A DNA stretch of 64,000 bases. Source: CAWJMN01 sp963844055 (GTDB taxonomy: Bacteria > Planctomycetota > Planctomycetia > Pirellulales > Pirellulaceae). The DNA lies in assembly GCA_963844055.1 (NCBI GenBank), contig CAWJMN010000001.1, forward strand, positions 2,232,001 through 2,296,000, given 5' to 3'. Below are positions 18,451 to 26,408 of this stretch, piece after piece. Numbering within the stretch: the stretch's first letter is position 1; every line of letters begins with the position of its first letter. The notes under the pieces are model-generated. The model worked only from the letters and a program-made list of their open reading frames with translations, was not told the DNA's origin and ran no database searches. A program made the translations under genes and the position numbers.

Positions 18451-19265
18451 GTGATCAAGCAATCCCTAGCCGAAGAGCGACGCAGCCGACTGACCGAACT
18501 GGTCCGTCAAAAGGGGTTTGCGTCTCTACCGGACCTTGCTCAGCACGCTTGAGGTGTCGGAATCTACCGTTCGTCGCGACTTAGACTTCCTGGAAGAGTC
18601 CGGCGTTGCGCAGCGTACGCACGGCGGCGTCTTTTATACCGGCCCTTCGCCGAAGCTCAGCACACTTCGATCAACGGCAATCACTCAACTGGGACAAGAA
18701 GCGGCAGATCGCCCACCTTGCCAGCCAACTGGTTGCCGACAATGACACGCTTGTGATGGATGGCGGCAGTACGACCTATGAACTGGCACAGTTGCTGGTC
18801 GGGCGCCCTTTGCAAGTTGTCACCAATTCACTTCCTGTAGCGAACCTGTTCACTTCCAGCCCTGGCACCGACTTGGTCTTTGTTGGCGGCTATGTTCATG
18901 CCCGCAGCGGTGTGTCTTTAGGCCCCTACGCTAATCAAATGCTGGCTGGGCTAAATGTTCGCAAGGCGATCTTGAGTGTTTCGGGCATCAATGAACGTGG
19001 CTTCTACAACAGCAACCTGCTGTTGGTAGAAACCGAACGAGCCATGATGCAATGCGCCGACGAGGTCATCATTGTTGCGGATAGCACGAAGTTTGGTCAC
19101 ACCAGTTTGGCGCTTTTGGAGCCCCTTTCCGAAGCGGACCATGTTGTGACCGACGGCGATTTATCGGATTACTGGCGTGATGCTTTAGCCTCTGCTGGTG
19201 TTCGTTGTCACGTTGCCAATCGCAGTGAAGAAGGCGTGACCGATTCCTTAAAAACTAATACGTAA
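18451..19265 (+). CDS. DeoR-family regulator of the BMC operon, with two +1 frameshifts
   Basis: A GTG start at 18451 follows GGAGAG. The N-terminal helix-turn-helix reads 'LTELVRQKGFASLPDLA', then meets a TGA after the GCTCAGC at 18538-18544. It continues in frame +1 as 'LEVSESTVRRDLDFLEESG' and 'QRTHGGVFYTG', which is unmistakably DeoR. A second shift at GCTCAGC 18655-18661 leads to 'HFDQRQSLNWDKKRQIAHLAS' and the sugar-phosphate sensor domain ('DGGSTTYELAQLL', 'VTNSLPVANLF', 'VVADSTKFGHTS'). Replacing both sites by GCTAGC restores a continuous protein of about 270 residues. It is the first gene of the BMC operon and probably senses a phosphorylated intermediate. As written, no functional regulator would be made. 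Confidence 0.85.
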
Positions 19266-19304
19266 TCATTTTCCCGTTTCACGAGCATATACCTGGCACA
19301 TCCT

Positions 19305-20024
19305 ATGTCAAATCTGGCCGCCCTCGACCGTAGCATTGTCGAACAGATCGTTCGTCAGATTGTCTATGCACAGTCACCCGGTAACGCCGCTGCCAAAGCG
19401 AGTCCTGCCGCCGCTGAGAAGCATCCTGAGTTGGTAGTCAGCATTTCTGCTCGACACTGCCATCTGTCGGATGAGCATGTGGAGATTTTGTTTGGCCCTG
19501 GCCACAAGCTAACGCCAGACAAAAACCTCTACCAAGATGGCTTTTTTGCTGCCGCTGAAACCGTGATGGTAGTGGGGCCGCGCCGCCGCATGCTGCCAAC
19601 GGTGCGGGTGCTCGGGCCAACCCGTCCCTTCAGCCAAGTGGAATTGGCATTTACCGATAGCATCTCCTTGGGGATTGATGCTCCGGTTCGCCATTCCGGC
19701 AAGATCGAAGGAACGCCCGGCTGCGTGCTGGTCGGCCCTAAGGGAGTTGTAGAGCTGAGCGAAGGGGTGATTCGTGCCGCTCGCCACGTTCATATGAGCT
19801 TTGCCGATGCCGAACGGTACGGCGTAAAGAATGGTGACTACATGAAGCTGAGGATCGAATCCCCCTTCTGTACCACCGTGATGGAAGACATGTTGGTTCG
19901 CGCGGATGCAACTAGCAAGCTGGAAGTACACATTGACACGGATGAAGGAAACGCCTGTTTCCTCGATGGTGCCACCAAGGTCGAGCTGCAAAAGCAAGAC
20001 AGTGGCTGCAAGTGTAAACACTAA
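19305..20024 (+). CDS. pduL: PduL-type phosphotransacylase of the microcompartment
   Basis: Converts acyl-CoA plus phosphate to acyl-phosphate and CoA inside the BMC. The 239-residue protein has two PduL repeats with the zinc histidines in 'SARHCHLSDEHV' and 'AARHVHMSFADAERYG'. Residues 4-22 ('LAALDRSIVEQIVRQIVYA') form an amphipathic helix followed by an Ala-rich linker, the signature of an encapsulation peptide. The C-terminus has extra cysteines ('SGCKCKH'). It lies 39 bases after the regulator and 41 before the first shell gene. The expected substrate is lactyl- or propionyl-CoA, by analogy with planctomycete BMCs. Confidence 0.93.
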   Translation: MSNLAALDRSIVEQIVRQIVYAQSPGNAAAKASPAAAEKHPELVVSISARHCHLSDEHVEILFGPGHKLTPDKNLYQDGFFAAAETVMVVGPRRRMLPTVRVLGPTRPFSQVELAFTDSISLGIDAPVRHSGKIEGTPGCVLVGPKGVVELSEGVIRAARHVHMSFADAERYGVKNGDYMKLRIESPFCTTVMEDMLVRADATSKLEVHIDTDEGNACFLDGATKVELQKQDSGCKCKH

Positions 20025-20065
20025 CGGATCGATTTTCTCAACGTTCTTTTTTCGGAGTTATTGCG

Positions 20066-20374
20066 ATGGCAAAAGTTATGGAAGCGCTCGGAATGATCGA
20101 AACCAAGGGCTTCATTGCCCTGGTAGAGGCGACCGACGCCATGCTGAAGGCTGCCAATGTGCAGCTCATCGGTTGGGACAAGGTTGGAAGTGGTTTGGTC
20201 TCGGCATTTGTGACCGGCGACGTAGCGGCTGTGAAAAGCGCTACCGATGCAGGTGCTGCTGCTGCGGGTCGCGTCGGTGAAGTGGTTAGCGTTCAAGTGA
20301 TTCCACGTCCCCATGAAGACCTCGGAATTGTGCTCCCTCCTACGCTGAAGCGCGCACCTGCCGCCAAGGCTTAG
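20066..20374 (+). CDS. BMC-H shell protein 1
   Basis: A 102-residue Pfam00936 protein that forms hexameric shell tiles. It has 'ALGMIETKGFIALVEATDAML', 'ANVQLIGWDKVGSGLVSAFVTGDV' (pore loop VGSG) and 'VVSVQVIPRPHEDL'. A short Lys/Ala-rich tail (TLKRAPAAKA) extends past the domain. CGGAG precedes the ATG. It is one of only two hexamer genes here. Confidence 0.96.
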   Translation: MAKVMEALGMIETKGFIALVEATDAMLKAANVQLIGWDKVGSGLVSAFVTGDVAAVKSATDAGAAAAGRVGEVVSVQVIPRPHEDLGIVLPPTLKRAPAAKA

Positions 20375-20428
20375 TTCGCCCTTCCCCCGGTAAGAAATCA
20401 CGCAAGTAAGTAACGAAAGCAATTTGAA

Positions 20429-20698
20429 ATGAATACTGCAATTGGATTGATTGAGACTAAGGGTTTGATCGGCCTGATCGAAGCAACAGATGCGATGGCC
20501 AAGGCTGCAAACGTTCAAATCGTCAAGCGGATTGGCATTGGTGGTGCACTGGTTACCACAATCGTCAGTGGCGACGTCGGTAGCGTTCGCGCTGCAGTGG
20601 AAGCCGGCGCCCAAGCCGCTCAACAAACGGGTGAGCTTGTTGGTAGCCACGTGATTGCCCGTCCTGCCGAAGGTTTGCTTGACGTCTTCATGATGTAA
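20429..20698 (+). CDS. BMC-H shell protein 2
   Basis: An 89-residue single-domain Pfam00936 protein: 'AIGLIETKGLIGLIEATDAMA', 'VQIVKRIGIGGALVTTIVSGDV' and 'VGSHVIARPAEGLLDVFMM'. The pore loop (GIGGA) differs from that of the preceding paralogue (VGSG), so the two probably form pores with different selectivity. It lacks the charged tail of shell protein 1. Confidence 0.96.
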   Translation: MNTAIGLIETKGLIGLIEATDAMAKAANVQIVKRIGIGGALVTTIVSGDVGSVRAAVEAGAQAAQQTGELVGSHVIARPAEGLLDVFMM

Positions 20699-20764
20699 GC
20701 AGATTGAGCGATTCGCGCAAGTAACCTGTCCTGTAAGTGGTCTCTCCAAAGTAAGAAGTTCTCG

Positions 20765-21955
20765 ATGGCTATGAAAATCCTGGTCGCGAACCTGGGTTCC
20801 ACCAGTTTTAAATATCGACTCTTCGACATGGCCAACGAATCTCAGTTGGCACGGGGAGGCGTTGAACGCATTGGATCTCCAGAAAGCCCCTGCTTTGTGG
20901 AGATTGGCGGTAAACGTACAGACCTCAAGGCCAGCGTTCCTGATCATGCGGTCGCGGTTCGCACTTGTCTTGAACAGTTGACGGATCCTGTCTCCGGCTG
21001 TCTGAAGTCAGCAGACGAAGTTTCCGCCATCGGTTTTAAGGCAGTGCATGGCGGACGTGTAAGTGACGTTCAGCGAGTTACTCCCGATGTTCTTTCCGCC
21101 ATGGAAGAGATGAGCCCGGTCGCTCCGGCTCATAATCCTCCCTATATCCGTGCAATGCGGCTGTTGGCAGAACGGCTTCCTGAGATCCCTTTGGTTGCTG
21201 CGTTTGAGACGGGCTTCCATAACACGATTGAAGATCGCTTACGCACCTATCCAGCTCCACTGGAATGGGCGGAGCAATTGCACATTCGTCGATGGGGTTT
21301 TCACGGTGCCAGCCACCGTTTCATCGGGACACGCATGGGAGAGATCCTTGGTCGCTCCGACGCCCGCGTCATTTCCTGCCATCTGGGCGGATCGAACAGC
21401 ATCTGTGCGATTCGTGGTGGCAAGAGTGTTGCAACATCGATGGGAATGAGTCCTCAAACCGGCTTGCCTCACAATAATCGGATTGGCGACTTTGATCCGT
21501 TTGCCATTCCGCTGATCATGAAGGCAGAGAACAAGACGCTCGAAGAGGTTTTGCATACCCTGGCCGAAAAGTCCGGCTTGCTTGGCCTGTCGGGCATTAG
21601 TGGTGACATCCGTGACCTGGAAGAAGCGGCCGCAGCTGGCAAACAGCGAGCCCAGTTGGCTTTGGACGTTTTCACTAGTGAAATCCGACGCCATCTAGGT
21701 GGCATGCTGCTGGAACTCGGTGGCGCTGAGGCCATCGTATTTACAGGTGGCATCGGAGAGAACGGCGTCAAAACTCGCACGGCCGTTTGTAAGAACTTGC
21801 AAGAGCTCGGCATCGAGCTTGATCCTGTTGTCAACGCTTCGGCCAAGGGCGAATGCAAGATCAGCTCGGCAGGAAGCAAAGTACAGGTCTGGACGATTCC
21901 GACCAATGAAGAGCTGATTGTGGCTCGTCAAACTCGTCAACTATTGGAGGGCTAA
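20765..21955 (+). CDS. ackA: Acetate/propionate kinase family enzyme of the BMC operon
   Basis: Transfers phosphate from an acyl-phosphate to ADP. The 396-residue ASKHA-fold kinase has 'ILVANLGSTSFKYRLFD', 'RWGFHGASHRFIG', 'ISCHLGGSNSICAIRGGKSV', 'SMGMSPQTGLPHNNRIGDFDP' and 'VFTGGIGENGVKTR'. Several positions differ from housekeeping AckA: LGSTSFK for the usual CGSSSLK and PHNNRIGD for PRSGDLD. Together with its place after PduL, this fits a pathway-specific kinase for lactyl- or propionyl-phosphate. ATGs at 20765 and 20771 are both possible. The next gene starts 5 bases after the stop. Confidence 0.93.
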   Translation: MAMKILVANLGSTSFKYRLFDMANESQLARGGVERIGSPESPCFVEIGGKRTDLKASVPDHAVAVRTCLEQLTDPVSGCLKSADEVSAIGFKAVHGGRVSDVQRVTPDVLSAMEEMSPVAPAHNPPYIRAMRLLAERLPEIPLVAAFETGFHNTIEDRLRTYPAPLEWAEQLHIRRWGFHGASHRFIGTRMGEILGRSDARVISCHLGGSNSICAIRGGKSVATSMGMSPQTGLPHNNRIGDFDPFAIPLIMKAENKTLEEVLHTLAEKSGLLGLSGISGDIRDLEEAAAAGKQRAQLALDVFTSEIRRHLGGMLLELGGAEAIVFTGGIGENGVKTRTAVCKNLQELGIELDPVVNASAKGECKISSAGSKVQVWTIPTNEELIVARQTRQLLEG

Positions 21956-21960
21956 AATCG

Positions 21961-22284
21961 ATGTTCGTAGCCAAAGTAATCGGCTCGATGATTGCCACCC
22001 AAAAGGTTCAAGCGATGGTCGGCTCCAAGATGTTGGTAGTCGAGCCATATCGTTTGGATCCCAAAGATCGCAAATCCTTGATCACAACGGGGCGTACCTT
22101 CATTGCTGTCGACATGCTCGGCGCTGGTGTGGGTGACTATGTATTGCTTACCCAGGGTTCCAGCGCTCGCCTCACGCCGGAAACCAAAACCATGCCGATC
22201 GATGCGGTTGTGGTGGGGATTGTTGATAGCGTTCACATCGAGCAAGGCTGTGTTTACTCTCGTGAGGATCAGCAGTCTGGCTAG
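21961..22284 (+). CDS. BMC-P (EutN/CcmL) pentamer shell protein 1
   Basis: A 107-residue Pfam03319 vertex protein: 'MFVAKVIGSMIATQKVQAMVG', 'LLVVEPYRL'-like strand, 'TFIAVDMLGAGVGDYVLLTQGSSAR' and 'PIDAVVVGIVDSV'. Pentamers cap the icosahedral vertices. It sits 5 bases after the kinase gene, so the two are probably translationally coupled. It is the longest of the three pentamer paralogues here. Confidence 0.94.
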   Translation: MFVAKVIGSMIATQKVQAMVGSKMLVVEPYRLDPKDRKSLITTGRTFIAVDMLGAGVGDYVLLTQGSSARLTPETKTMPIDAVVVGIVDSVHIEQGCVYSREDQQSG

Positions 22285-22377
22285 TTCACACTGCAATTGG
22301 TGACTTTCAGAAAACTGTGTTCACTAACTGGCTTTCGCTCCCTCGGTGGAAAAAGCCCATTTTGAAAATAAACTGCT

Positions 22378-23811
22378 ATGCAAATCAACGAAGCTCTCAT
22401 TCGTAGCGTGGTCTCGCAAGTCCTGGCGGAAGTAGGACGCGTGGCTCCTGTTTCGGGCAAGTCCTATGCGGGCCGTCACGGCATTTTTACCTGCCCTGAT
22501 GAAGCTGTTGCTGCCGCTCGCGACGCCTTTGAACAGCTCTCCGAACGTGGTTTAGAAGAACGCAAGCGAATCATCGGCCATATTCGCCGTATTTCCATCG
22601 AACAGTGTGTCGAGCTGGGCACGATGGAAATGGAAGAGACGAAGATTGGTCGCCTTGAGCACAAGATCGAAAAGCTCAAAACCTTGGGCGAACGTACGCC
22701 TGGTGTGGAATTCCTGCGTAGCTCGGTCTACAGCGGTGACCATGGCCTAGCCGTCATTGAACACGCTCCTTTCGGCGTCATTGGAGCCATTACCCCTGTA
22801 ACGCACTCGCTACCCACAATCACGGGCAATGCTGTCAGCATGATTGCTGGCGGTAATACCGTGGTGGTAAATCCTCATCCAAGCGGCAAAAAGGTCGCTG
22901 CGGTGGGGGTCAAGCGTTTCAATGAAGCGATCTATCGTGATCTTGGCATCGACAACCTGATCTGCCTCATCGCAGAGCCCACGCTGGAATCTGCTGCAGC
23001 CATTTTTGGCCATCGTGGCGTCAATATGATTTGCGTGACCGGTGGTCCTGCGGTGGCTCGTGCGGCGCTGAAGGCCGGCAAGCGAGCAGTGGTCGCTGGT
23101 CCTGGTAATCCGCCAGTCGTCGTTGATGAGACGGCCGATCTTGATCGCGCCGCCAAGGCGATCATCCATGGTGCCTCTTACGACAATAACCTGCTCTGCA
23201 TCGCAGAAAAGGAAGTCTTTGTCGTAGACTCCGTCTTTGACAAGATGATGCAAGCCATGGAACGTGCGGGTGCTGGTCGTTTGAATGCTGCGGAAGTCGC
23301 TGCTCTGACTCGCAACGCCATGATCAAGGTGGGCGACGACAAGCACGATGCTCCCGCGAAAGAGTTCCTCGGCCAAGATGCAACGGTTCTAGCACGCGGT
23401 GCGGGCAAGTCGGTTCCTGATAGCGTCAAGTGTCTCTTTGGCGAAACGGATGAAAACAATCCTTTCGTCTCCGTTGAACAAATGATGCCTTTCCTTCCTT
23501 TTGTTCGCGTCAAGAACGTGGATGAAGCGATTGCCAAGGCCAAGCACTATGAACATGGTTATCGCCATACCAGCATCATTCACAGCCATGATGTCCGTAA
23601 CATGACCAAGATGGGTCGTGCCTTGGACACCACGCTGTTTGTGAAGAATGGACCTTGCATGGCGGCTTTGGGTCTGGGGGGCGAAGGTTACCTGTCGTTC
23701 TCGATCGCCGGTCCAACGGGCGAAGGGGTTACGACGCCACTCACGTTCACGCGTGAACGCCGCTGCTCCATGGTCGATGACCTATGGATCCTCGGCAAGT
23801 CAAAGGTCTAA
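22378..23811 (+). CDS. CoA-acylating aldehyde dehydrogenase of the BMC
   Basis: Oxidises an aldehyde (expected lactaldehyde) with NAD+ and CoA to acyl-CoA. The 477-residue protein is of the PduP/EutE type, with catalytic C274 in 'YDNNLLCIAEKEVF', plus 'FGVIGAITPVTHSLPTI', 'VTGGPAVARAALKAGK' and 'GAGNPPVVVDETAD'-like nucleotide loops. Residues 1-20 ('MQINEALIRSVVSQVLAEVG') form an amphipathic helix and linker, a clear encapsulation peptide. It follows a shell gene by 93 bases. The substrate is inferred from the aldolase in the same operon. Confidence 0.94.
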   Translation: MQINEALIRSVVSQVLAEVGRVAPVSGKSYAGRHGIFTCPDEAVAAARDAFEQLSERGLEERKRIIGHIRRISIEQCVELGTMEMEETKIGRLEHKIEKLKTLGERTPGVEFLRSSVYSGDHGLAVIEHAPFGVIGAITPVTHSLPTITGNAVSMIAGGNTVVVNPHPSGKKVAAVGVKRFNEAIYRDLGIDNLICLIAEPTLESAAAIFGHRGVNMICVTGGPAVARAALKAGKRAVVAGPGNPPVVVDETADLDRAAKAIIHGASYDNNLLCIAEKEVFVVDSVFDKMMQAMERAGAGRLNAAEVAALTRNAMIKVGDDKHDAPAKEFLGQDATVLARGAGKSVPDSVKCLFGETDENNPFVSVEQMMPFLPFVRVKNVDEAIAKAKHYEHGYRHTSIIHSHDVRNMTKMGRALDTTLFVKNGPCMAALGLGGEGYLSFSIAGPTGEGVTTPLTFTRERRCSMVDDLWILGKSKV

Positions 23812-23866
23812 TTCGCAAAGCTTCAGGAACTGAGTTTTTAGGGCTGGGTTGTCAGAAAGTTGTTCC

Positions 23867-24124
23867 ATGCAAATTGCCCGGGTAGTCGGTACGGCCACTA
23901 GCACGCTCAAGCATTCCTCCATGCATGGGCAAAAGCTATTGATCGTTCAGCCACTGATGGCAGATGGCATCTCGCCAGATGCTGACCCGCAAATTGCCGT
24001 GGATGCTGTGGGGGCTGGTCGCGGAGAAAAGGTTGTCATCACCAGTGACGGCCGATTCACTCGCGACCTACTCAAGGCAGATGCGACTCCGGTCCGTTGG
24101 TCGGTAATTGGGATTTGTGATTAG
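23867..24124 (+). CDS. BMC-P (EutN/CcmL) pentamer shell protein 2
   Basis: An 85-residue Pfam03319 protein beginning 'MQIARVVGTATSTLKHSSM', with 'LLIVQPLMADG' and 'AVDAVGAGRGEKVVITSDGR'. The open frame reaches a TTG at 23849, but the ATG at 23867 gives the family start. It is the shortest of the three pentamer paralogues. Confidence 0.93.
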   Translation: MQIARVVGTATSTLKHSSMHGQKLLIVQPLMADGISPDADPQIAVDAVGAGRGEKVVITSDGRFTRDLLKADATPVRWSVIGICD

Positions 24125-24154
24125 TTTCGAGGTTGGGGTTTAGAGTCGTTCATT

Positions 24155-24964
24155 ATGGCCACCATTGATATCGAAGCCGTTGTTTTAGAGGTCGTTCGCC
24201 GACTTCTGCCAACTGCTGCGCCGGTGGTCGAGCAGTCTCAAGCGGCCTCACAGGTTAATGTTGTCAGCCGTACAGAAGTGATTGTTCCCGCGGCCGCAAC
24301 GGCAGCGCCTAAGGCGGCTTCGCAAGCGACTCCTGCTCCATCGGCACCTGCCGCCGCGCTATCACCGCTGACGATTTTCTCGGTTCCTGGGAAAGTCATC
24401 ACCCTCAAGAGCATTGAAGGTCGCCTGGCTGGGGTTACTGAACTGAAGGTTGAGCCCCGCGCCATTGTGACGCCCGCCGTCAATGATGAGCTCCGCAAGC
24501 GTGGCATCCGCCTTAGTCGTTCGGCAACGGCAGCGGGTTCCGCCAAGGCGGTCGCCTCCAAATTGCTGGTTGCCAATCATGTCTCGCCGGAATTGTCGGG
24601 TCGCTCGCAAAGCCTACTTTCTGGCGCGGCGATCACCTATGAAACACTTCAGTCCGCCGCCACGCCAAAGCTAGTTGACGTTGCTCGAGAGCTTGCCTTT
24701 CGTGTGACCAGTGGTCGCCAGTTAGGGCTGTTCATTACGAATCAACCTGCTGTCGCCAGCAGCGTCTTGCAAAAGATGGTCGGAGTTAGGGCCTGCTGCC
24801 TAGCTGACACGGCTGCTTTGCAAGAGGCAATGGCAACATTGGCCCCCAATGTTGTGGTGGCAGATGCACGCAAGTTAGATCGTCAGTCGTTTGGAAGTTT
24901 GGTGGGACAGTTTGTAGCCGCTGGCTATCGCGATTGTCCCCCTGAGCTTCGTGGAATTTTGTAA
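24155..24964 (+). CDS. Unrecognised BMC-associated protein with an encapsulation-like N-terminus
   Basis: A 269-residue protein with no family I can name. Residues 1-18 ('MATIDIEAVVLEVVRRLL') form an amphipathic helix like those of the operon's PduL and aldehyde dehydrogenase. An Ala/Pro linker follows to about residue 70. A conserved-looking middle segment ('GKVITLKSIEGRLAGVTELK', then 'IVTPAVNDELRKRGIRL') resembles short domains in other BMC-linked proteins, and the C-terminal 120 residues look like a small alpha/beta domain ('RQLGLFITNQPAVASSVLQK', 'PNVVVADARKL'). It sits between two pentamer genes. A lumen scaffold, an activator, or an enzyme of unknown substrate is possible. Confidence 0.7.
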   Translation: MATIDIEAVVLEVVRRLLPTAAPVVEQSQAASQVNVVSRTEVIVPAAATAAPKAASQATPAPSAPAAALSPLTIFSVPGKVITLKSIEGRLAGVTELKVEPRAIVTPAVNDELRKRGIRLSRSATAAGSAKAVASKLLVANHVSPELSGRSQSLLSGAAITYETLQSAATPKLVDVARELAFRVTSGRQLGLFITNQPAVASSVLQKMVGVRACCLADTAALQEAMATLAPNVVVADARKLDRQSFGSLVGQFVAAGYRDCPPELRGIL

Positions 24965-25024
24965 TTTGTCCCGTTAGTCCTGGTTTTTCACGGAATCACC
25001 TACTTCGCTTCGTCAAAACTTCCT

Positions 25025-25312
25025 ATGCGTATTGCAAAGGTCATTGGTACGGTAACTCTCAGTCGGGCGCATCCGACCTTTATCGGTGTGCGCCTGAAAC
25101 TGGTAGTTCCCCTCTCTTTGTCCGAGCTGCGTGGACAGTCAGAGCCTGCCGCCGATCAAATGGTGGTGTGGGAAGAGCTGGGGGCGGGGATTGGTGACCT
25201 GATCGCGATGAGCGAAGGGGGAGAGGCCTCACAGCCTTTCCGACCACACGACAAAGCGGTCGATGCCTATGCGGCAGCGATCCTGGACCAACTGCAAATC
25301 GATCCCGAATAG
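25025..25312 (+). CDS. BMC-P (EutN/CcmL) pentamer shell protein 3
   Basis: A 95-residue Pfam03319 protein: 'MRIAKVIGTVTLSRAHPTF', 'LKLVVPLSL', 'VVWEELGAGIGDLIAMSEGG'. The C-terminus ('AVDAYAAAILDQLQIDPE') departs from paralogues 1 and 2, where the last strand is 'VVGIVDSV' or 'VIGICD', and becomes helical. This could give it a distinct contact or position in the shell. Confidence 0.92.
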   Translation: MRIAKVIGTVTLSRAHPTFIGVRLKLVVPLSLSELRGQSEPAADQMVVWEELGAGIGDLIAMSEGGEASQPFRPHDKAVDAYAAAILDQLQIDPE

Positions 25313-25424
25313 ATTTCCCGTCAATAATTTACTGCGTAACGTACTTCAAATTTCACTTCGCTATCCAATAGATAATTCCGCGGGCTGTGATGGCCCTGCA
25401 AATTGCACTGTAAGGAACTGAAGA

Positions 25425-26300
25425 ATGATCAATGCCCATCGTATCAAGCAAGATATCTGCGAGATCGGCCGCCGCCTTTACAACAAGGGGTTTGCCGCCG
25501 CGAATGATGGCAACATCACGGTTCGCATCAGCGACAACGAAGTGCTTTGCACGCCAACCATGCATTCCAAAGGCTTTCTAAAGCCTGAGGATATTTCCAC
25601 CATCGACATGACGGGCAAGCAAATCGCCGGTGCGAAGAAGCGTTCTAGCGAAGCCCTGCTTCACCTGGAAATCTACAAGCGTCGTCCCGATGTGAAGAGC
25701 GTAGTGCACTGCCACCCACCTTATGCGACGGCTTTTGCAGTTGCTCGTGAGCCCATTCCACAATGCGTGCTGCCCGAAGTAGAAGTCTTCCTGGGTGATG
25801 TCCCAATCACCAAGTACGAAACTCCCGGCGGACAGGCCTTTGCTGATACGATCCTGCCATTCGTGGATAAGACCAACGTGATGATTTTGGCCAACCACGG
25901 CACGGTTAGCTACGGCGAAAGCGTCGAGCGTGCCTACTGGTGGACGGAAATCCTTGATGCCTATTGCCGCATCCTGATGTTGGCCAAGGATCTGGGGAAG
26001 GTGAACTACTTTGACGAGACCAAGCAGCGTGAACTGCTAGATCTCAAGCAAAAGTGGGGCTGGTCTGATCCTCGCAACACGCCGGAATATAAAGACTGCG
26101 ACATCTGCGCCAATGATGTTTTCCGCAGCAGTTGGAAAGAAGCCGGCATCGAACGCCGTGCATTTGATGCGCCACCTCCGATGGGTCCTAAGGCTGCCGC
26201 ACCAGCTGCCGCGGCCGCTCCTGCTGCCAGCAGCAATGCCGAAGACCTTGTAAAGCTGATTACCCAGCGTGTCATGGAAGAATTGGCCAAGCAAAAGTAG
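25425..26300 (+). CDS. Class II aldolase (fuculose/rhamnulose-1-phosphate type) of the BMC
   Basis: Cleaves fuculose-1-phosphate or rhamnulose-1-phosphate to lactaldehyde and DHAP, the entry step of the compartment. The 291-residue protein has an AraD/FucA domain with zinc histidines in 'VVHCHPPYATAFA' and 'ANHGTVSYGESVERAYWW', and the acidic residue in 'VLPEVEVFLGDVP'. After about residue 240 comes an Ala-rich linker and a terminal amphipathic helix ('AEDLVKLITQRVMEELAKQK'), a C-terminal encapsulation peptide not present in ordinary FucA. AAGGAA precedes the ATG. Sugar isomerase and kinase genes are not in this window. Confidence 0.93.
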   Translation: MINAHRIKQDICEIGRRLYNKGFAAANDGNITVRISDNEVLCTPTMHSKGFLKPEDISTIDMTGKQIAGAKKRSSEALLHLEIYKRRPDVKSVVHCHPPYATAFAVAREPIPQCVLPEVEVFLGDVPITKYETPGGQAFADTILPFVDKTNVMILANHGTVSYGESVERAYWWTEILDAYCRILMLAKDLGKVNYFDETKQRELLDLKQKWGWSDPRNTPEYKDCDICANDVFRSSWKEAGIERRAFDAPPPMGPKAAAPAAAAAPAASSNAEDLVKLITQRVMEELAKQK

Positions 26301-26408
26301 GACGGTTCGAACAGGTTCATTCGTTGGTGTGGCACCCACTATTGAAGAGTAGGGTGCCTACAAAGAACTCCTCAATCAAAAGCTTCTTGGAATACGGCAG
26401 GTAGAGTT

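Noticed and set aside
20021..20947. 308-residue minus-strand open frame across the BMC-H genes
   Set aside because: It overlaps two certain shell genes and has no recognisable domain.
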